DNA of 8,831 bases from an uncultured Candidatus Poseidoniales archaeon. GTDB taxonomy: Archaea; Thermoplasmatota; Poseidoniia; Poseidoniales; Thalassarchaeaceae. The notes under the pieces are model-generated. The model did not search any database. It was not told where the DNA came from and was given only the letters and a program-made list of their open reading frames with translations. Both the position numbers and the translations under genes were made by a program. Shown here in pieces: positions 5,778 through 8,831 of this stretch; the first letter of the stretch is position 1, and every line of letters begins with the position of its first letter. The stretch spans positions 1-8,831 of the forward strand of contig CATMIM010000028.1 of NCBI GenBank assembly GCA_950068635.1, given 5' to 3'.

Positions 5778-7508
5778 TCACGGGTGGAGATGTTCGTGGA
5801 TGCGTTTTGCGAGCGCCGTCCCGATCCCAAGGGTCTGCTTGAGTTCCTTCACGCTCGCATGGTCGATTCCCTTGCGGCCGCCGAACTGCCTTAGCAGCGC
5901 CTGCAGTTTCTTGGCGCCGAGCCCCGGGACCTCCTCCAATGGGTCCCTGAGCGTGGACTTGGCTCGGCGCTTGCGATGGAAGGCGTTCACGAAGCGGTGC
6001 GCCTCGTCGCGGGCGAACACCAGCAGCCTGCCTGTGCGGTCGAGCACCAGCGGGTCTGAGCCCGGGCGATGGAGGGTCTCCTCCCGTTTGGCGAGGGCGG
6101 CGAGGGGAATTCTGTCGGCGAGCCCGTGCTCGGTGAGCAGGTCGTGGATGGTGGAGAGGTGTGTCTCACCACCGTCGAGCAGCAGCAGGTCGGGCCATTC
6201 GTCCTGACGTTTGAGCCAGCGTTCGACCACTTCGCGCATCATGCGCAGGTCATCGGGAGCGTCGGATCTCACTGTGTAAGTGCGGTAGGCCTTCTTGTCC
6301 GGCCGTCCGTTCCTGAGGGTCACGCACGCGCCCACCCGTTCGTCACCCTGTAGTTGCGCCATGTCGAAGCAGACGACGTTCTCCATGGCCTCCACACCCA
6401 GGAGTTTCGCGCACTCGTCCGCTGCACGCTGTTCGAGCGAGCCGGGCTGCCGGGATTCTGCCGATCTCTGCACATGCACCTCCGCATTCTGGTCGGCCAA
6501 CTTGCGAAGAGTCGCCAATTCGCCGCGCATGGGCACGCGAACCTCGACCGCGCCGCGCCGCCTCTCCTTGATCCACTGGTCGAGCCAGTCGCCGAGCGGA
6601 GCGGGGGTCAGCACCGTGCGCGGCGGCCTGCGTGATTGGTAGTGCTCCGAGAGGACTCTGGCCACCGATTCTGCGATGTCGCCACGGTGGAGCAGCGGAT
6701 ATTCGACCTGACCGGTGACGATTCCGTCCGATGCATGCAGGATCACGACGCTGCCCAAGTCTCCGCGGCTGGCGAAGCCGACGGCATCCACATCCTGGTA
6801 GAAGCGGCTGGAGATCACCTTCTGCGACAGGGTGCGCTGCACCGCGGCGATCAGGTCGCGCACCTGGCCGGCCCGCTCGTAGGCCAACTCGCCGCTGGCC
6901 GCATCCATCTCGTCCTGCAGGGACTTGAGCAGGATGTTGGCATCGCCGTCGAGCACACGCGTGGCCGCATCCACACGCTCGGCGTAGCCTTCGTCATCGA
7001 TGCACGGCGCGGAGCACAGCCCGATGTGCATCGCCAAGCAACCCTGAGGAAGCAGTTGCGGGCAGTCGCGGATGCCGAACTGGCGGCGGAGCAGTTGCAC
7101 CACCCGTTTGGCGGCGCCGGCGTCGGGGAAGGGGCCCCAGCAGGTGGCACCGGAGGGCGGGTCGCGTGTGTAGAGGATGCGCGGTGCTTCCTCATCGGTG
7201 AAAGCGATGAACGGGTATGACTTGTCGTCCTTGAGCAGCGAGTTCCAGCGCGGCTTGTGCCGGCGGATCAACTCCCGTTCCAACATCAGGGCTTCTCTCG
7301 GGTTGGGGGTGACGATGCAGTCGACGTGATCGGCTTCCGCGACGAGGGTCGGGATCATCTCCCTGTCAGGATTGCTGGCGAAATAGGAGCGGACGCGTTC
7401 CCTGAGCACTGTCGCCTTGCCCACGTAGAGCACCCTCCCGTCATCGCGTTTGAACAGGTAGACACCGGCCTCGTTCGGGAGATGCAGGCTATGCTGGTCC
7501 ACGGGCAT
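5778..7508 (-). CDS. uvrC: UvrC, excinuclease ABC subunit C
   Basis: UvrC is the endonuclease of nucleotide excision repair: recruited by UvrB at a lesion, it cuts 3' and then 5' of the damage. The 576-residue product is near the usual family length (about 560-610). Domains in order: GIY-YIG nuclease (10-95) with GVY at 15-17, YVGKA at 28-32, R38 and E77; a four-cysteine cluster C149, C157, C165 and C169 as in Fe-S-containing UvrC proteins; a UVR helix pair that contacts UvrB (about 190-226); an RNase H-like nuclease (about 370-515) with D382 in CFDMAQ, D445 in LLDGGE and H504 in RDEAHRF; and tandem helix-hairpin-helix motifs (about 520-576, VPGLGAKK and TLGIGTALAK). Nothing essential is missing. 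The frame is open upstream to 7676, but the family begins just before LPNEAGVYLFK, so I start at ATG 7508. UvrA and UvrB are not in the window. Confidence 0.97.
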   Translation of the reverse strand: MPVDQHSLHLPNEAGVYLFKRDDGRVLYVGKATVLRERVRSYFASNPDREMIPTLVAEADHVDCIVTPNPREALMLERELIRRHKPRWNSLLKDDKSYPFIAFTDEEAPRILYTRDPPSGATCWGPFPDAGAAKRVVQLLRRQFGIRDCPQLLPQGCLAMHIGLCSAPCIDDEGYAERVDAATRVLDGDANILLKSLQDEMDAASGELAYERAGQVRDLIAAVQRTLSQKVISSRFYQDVDAVGFASRGDLGSVVILHASDGIVTGQVEYPLLHRGDIAESVARVLSEHYQSRRPPRTVLTPAPLGDWLDQWIKERRRGAVEVRVPMRGELATLRKLADQNAEVHVQRSAESRQPGSLEQRAADECAKLLGVEAMENVVCFDMAQLQGDERVGACVTLRNGRPDKKAYRTYTVRSDAPDDLRMMREVVERWLKRQDEWPDLLLLDGGETHLSTIHDLLTEHGLADRIPLAALAKREETLHRPGSDPLVLDRTGRLLVFARDEAHRFVNAFHRKRRAKSTLRDPLEEVPGLGAKKLQALLRQFGGRKGIDHASVKELKQTLGIGTALAKRIHEHLHP

Positions 7509-7535
7509 GCGCTCGCGCGGCTGGGGTGAAGGGCC
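7509..7535. promoter_or_regulatory. 27-base divergent gap between uvrC and the winged-helix ATPase gene
   Basis: Only 27 bases separate the two start codons. An archaeal promoter needs about 35-40 bases, so each promoter must reach into the opposite gene and the two transcripts may overlap or compete. I see no good TATA box; the weak TTCATGG before uvrC overlaps the other gene's start codon. Confidence 0.5.
7525..7529 (+). promoter_or_regulatory. Shine-Dalgarno site of the winged-helix ATPase gene
   Basis: GGTGA ends six bases before the ATG at 7536, good spacing for an archaeal ribosome binding site. It favours this ATG over the in-frame GTG at 7563, and implies a leadered message whose start lies inside the uvrC coding region. 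Confidence 0.5.
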
Positions 7536-8831
7536 ATGAACCCACGCCTCGCCTGCCGATGCGTGATTCCGCCCACCCAGGCTCGTCTGCTGCGGCTGCT
7601 CGCCACCTTCCCCAAGTCCCTCGAGGATGCCTGGGATGTCCCCCGTGACCTCTCGCTTCCCGGGTTGGCCGAACAACTGGGTGTCGTGCGCTCAGCGTTG
7701 AATCCGCCGTTGACCACCCTTGAGAAAGAGGGGCTCGTCGCCATCCGCCCGGCGCATGTGATCGGGGGCGGTCATCGCAAACGCAAGGTCGTGCACATCA
7801 CGGATGACGGGAGGAAGGCGGCGGAGGGACTCGAGGACGAGGTCGCCGAGCCCGCCGCGGTCGTCGGAGAGTTGTTCGGAGATGCTCCCGCCTCGATGCT
7901 GCTGCACGGAAGAGCGGAGCTGCTGGATGAACTGGCTGGACGGCTGGAGGCTGGCTGTTGCCTGCAGGTCGAGGGCTTCGCTGGGATCGGCAAGACCTGC
8001 CTGTTGCGTGCGCTCGCTGCTGCTGCCGTGAATTCGGGCTGGACCGTGCGCTGGGCGACGCTGGGAGCGACTGATGACGCCACCTCGCTCGCCGCCCGTT
8101 GGCTCGGACTCGATGACGCGCACCAGTCCACTGAAGCGGCCCTCGCCGCGCTCGCCGAACTGCCGAAACGGACTCTGCTGGTCGTCGATGAGTTGCAGGA
8201 CGCCCACCCGCGCCACCTCGATGGTGTGCTCGCCCTGCTCGATGCCATCGCTGAATCTTCCGGGGTGGGCCTGCTGGTCGCCTCGCGCGCGCCCACTCCG
8301 CTGGATGCTGGAGGGGTGGTGCGCCTCGAAGAGCTCGATTCAGGGGATGCTCGCAACCTGTTGTCAGAAGCGCTCGACGACGATGAGGCGGAAGCCGTTC
8401 TCTCAGCGCTGGGCGGGCATCCATTGGCTCTCAAACTGTGGGAGCCGGGCGATTCGCTGCCGGAAGCCGATGATCGCGTGCAGGCGTTCATCCAGTCGGA
8501 TGTCATCGAGCGCGTCGAAGCGGACGTGCTGCCGGCGCTCGATGAACTGGCGGCGGCGCCATGGCCGCTCTACGCCGAGCAGATGGCGAAGCAGGACGGC
8601 GTCGATGGGCTCGACGAGGCGGCGCTGCTGCGCTGGCAGGAGGAGTTGCTCGAACTACAGCATCTGGTGCGCAACGTGCGGCGCACGATGTGGTCCGACG
8701 ATGAGCGGCGGGCGATCCATGTCGGAGCGGCGGAGCACTGGGCCGGGCGCGAGGAGCCGAACGCCCGTCTGCACGAGGCGCATCATCGCATCCAGGCGGC
8801 CGCGGAGGATGACGCGGACGCGCTCATCGAG
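7536..8831 (+). CDS. Winged-helix DNA-binding / STAND-type ATPase regulator (3' part outside window)
   Basis: The frame is open from ATG 7536 to the window edge, giving 432 residues with the C-terminus missing. Residues about 15-96 form a winged helix of MarR/ArsR style: a helix-turn-helix (LSLPGLAEQLGV, then the LTTLEKEGLV recognition region) and a wing with GGGHRKRK (77-84) before a HITDDGRKAA strand and helix. After a linker comes a P-loop ATPase with Walker A GFAGIGKT (147-154), Walker B LLVVDELQD (D218, E219), the strand LLVASR with a candidate sensor Arg at 251, and GGHPLAL (293-299), the proline motif of STAND/NB-ARC-like ATPases. The later part (about 310-432) is helical and Ala/Glu-rich and may begin a superhelical sensor region. 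By analogy with MalT or AfsR-type STAND proteins it would switch with ATP and a signal to control transcription; here the DNA-binding part is N-terminal. The target may be uvrC or itself. An in-frame GTG at 7563 is an alternative start. Confidence 0.85.
   Translation, partial: MNPRLACRCVIPPTQARLLRLLATFPKSLEDAWDVPRDLSLPGLAEQLGVVRSALNPPLTTLEKEGLVAIRPAHVIGGGHRKRKVVHITDDGRKAAEGLEDEVAEPAAVVGELFGDAPASMLLHGRAELLDELAGRLEAGCCLQVEGFAGIGKTCLLRALAAAAVNSGWTVRWATLGATDDATSLAARWLGLDDAHQSTEAALAALAELPKRTLLVVDELQDAHPRHLDGVLALLDAIAESSGVGLLVASRAPTPLDAGGVVRLEELDSGDARNLLSEALDDDEAEAVLSALGGHPLALKLWEPGDSLPEADDRVQAFIQSDVIERVEADVLPALDELAAAPWPLYAEQMAKQDGVDGLDEAALLRWQEELLELQHLVRNVRRTMWSDDERRAIHVGAAEHWAGREEPNARLHEAHHRIQAAAEDDADALIE

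Noticed and set aside
7509..7676. 56-residue N-terminal extension of UvrC
   Set aside because: The frame is open to 7676, but UvrC proteins start just before the GIY-YIG domain and the extension overlaps the divergent ATPase gene.
7772..8506. Minus-strand 244-codon Ser/Ala-rich open frame
   Set aside because: Low-complexity product antisense to the ATPase gene, whose motifs are clear on the plus strand.
1..8831. CRISPR array, tRNA, rRNA, insertion sequence or prophage
   Set aside because: I looked for regularly spaced repeats, clover-leaf arms, transposase motifs and terminal inverted repeats and found none that hold up.

Overview
The window reads as a piece of a GC-rich (about 60% by eye) marine archaeal genome, most likely Marine Group II/III Euryarchaeota (Poseidoniia) or a relative. 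The reasons are stand-alone Lrp/AsnC ligand-binding (RAM) proteins, TATA-like boxes 24-30 bases before the start codons of two divergent genes (the leaderless layout common in archaea), Shine-Dalgarno sites of the GGTGA type, a small lipoprotein with an acidic low-complexity stretch, and a very large secreted protein with a beta-helix, Ig/PKD-like modules and many N-glycosylation sequons. The placement is an inference; there is no rRNA or other strong marker gene here.

Layout. Positions 1-3840 (minus strand) hold the first 1280 codons of a secreted, probably surface-displayed protein whose C-terminus lies beyond the left edge. Upstream of it on the same strand, with 58 bases between, is a SLOG/DUF2493-like nucleotide-binding Rossmann protein (3899-4348). 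Across a 147-base divergent control region, two tandem 77-residue RAM-only proteins run on the plus strand (4496-4729 and 4739-4972). They converge on a tightly packed minus-strand group read in the order uvrC (7508-5778), small lipoprotein (5728-5450) and DUF309 protein (5425-5012). At the right edge a plus-strand gene (from 7536, running off the window) encodes an N-terminal winged helix joined to a STAND/AAA-type ATPase; it is divergent from uvrC with only 27 bases between start codons.

How the genes may work together. UvrC is the only gene with a firm pathway, nucleotide excision repair, where it makes the dual incision after UvrA/UvrB; those partners are not in the window. The winged-helix ATPase next to it looks like a signal-dependent transcription regulator, and the head-to-head spacing makes regulation of uvrC or of itself plausible but unproven. 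The two RAM proteins probably sense amino acids or other small metabolites as oligomers, possibly together. The secreted protein and the lipoprotein belong to the cell surface. I see no CRISPR array, tRNA, rRNA, insertion sequence or phage gene. I see no clear undescribed multi-gene system; the best candidates for closer study are the winged-helix/STAND regulator beside uvrC and the RAM-only pair. No gene-free stretch exceeds 300 bases.
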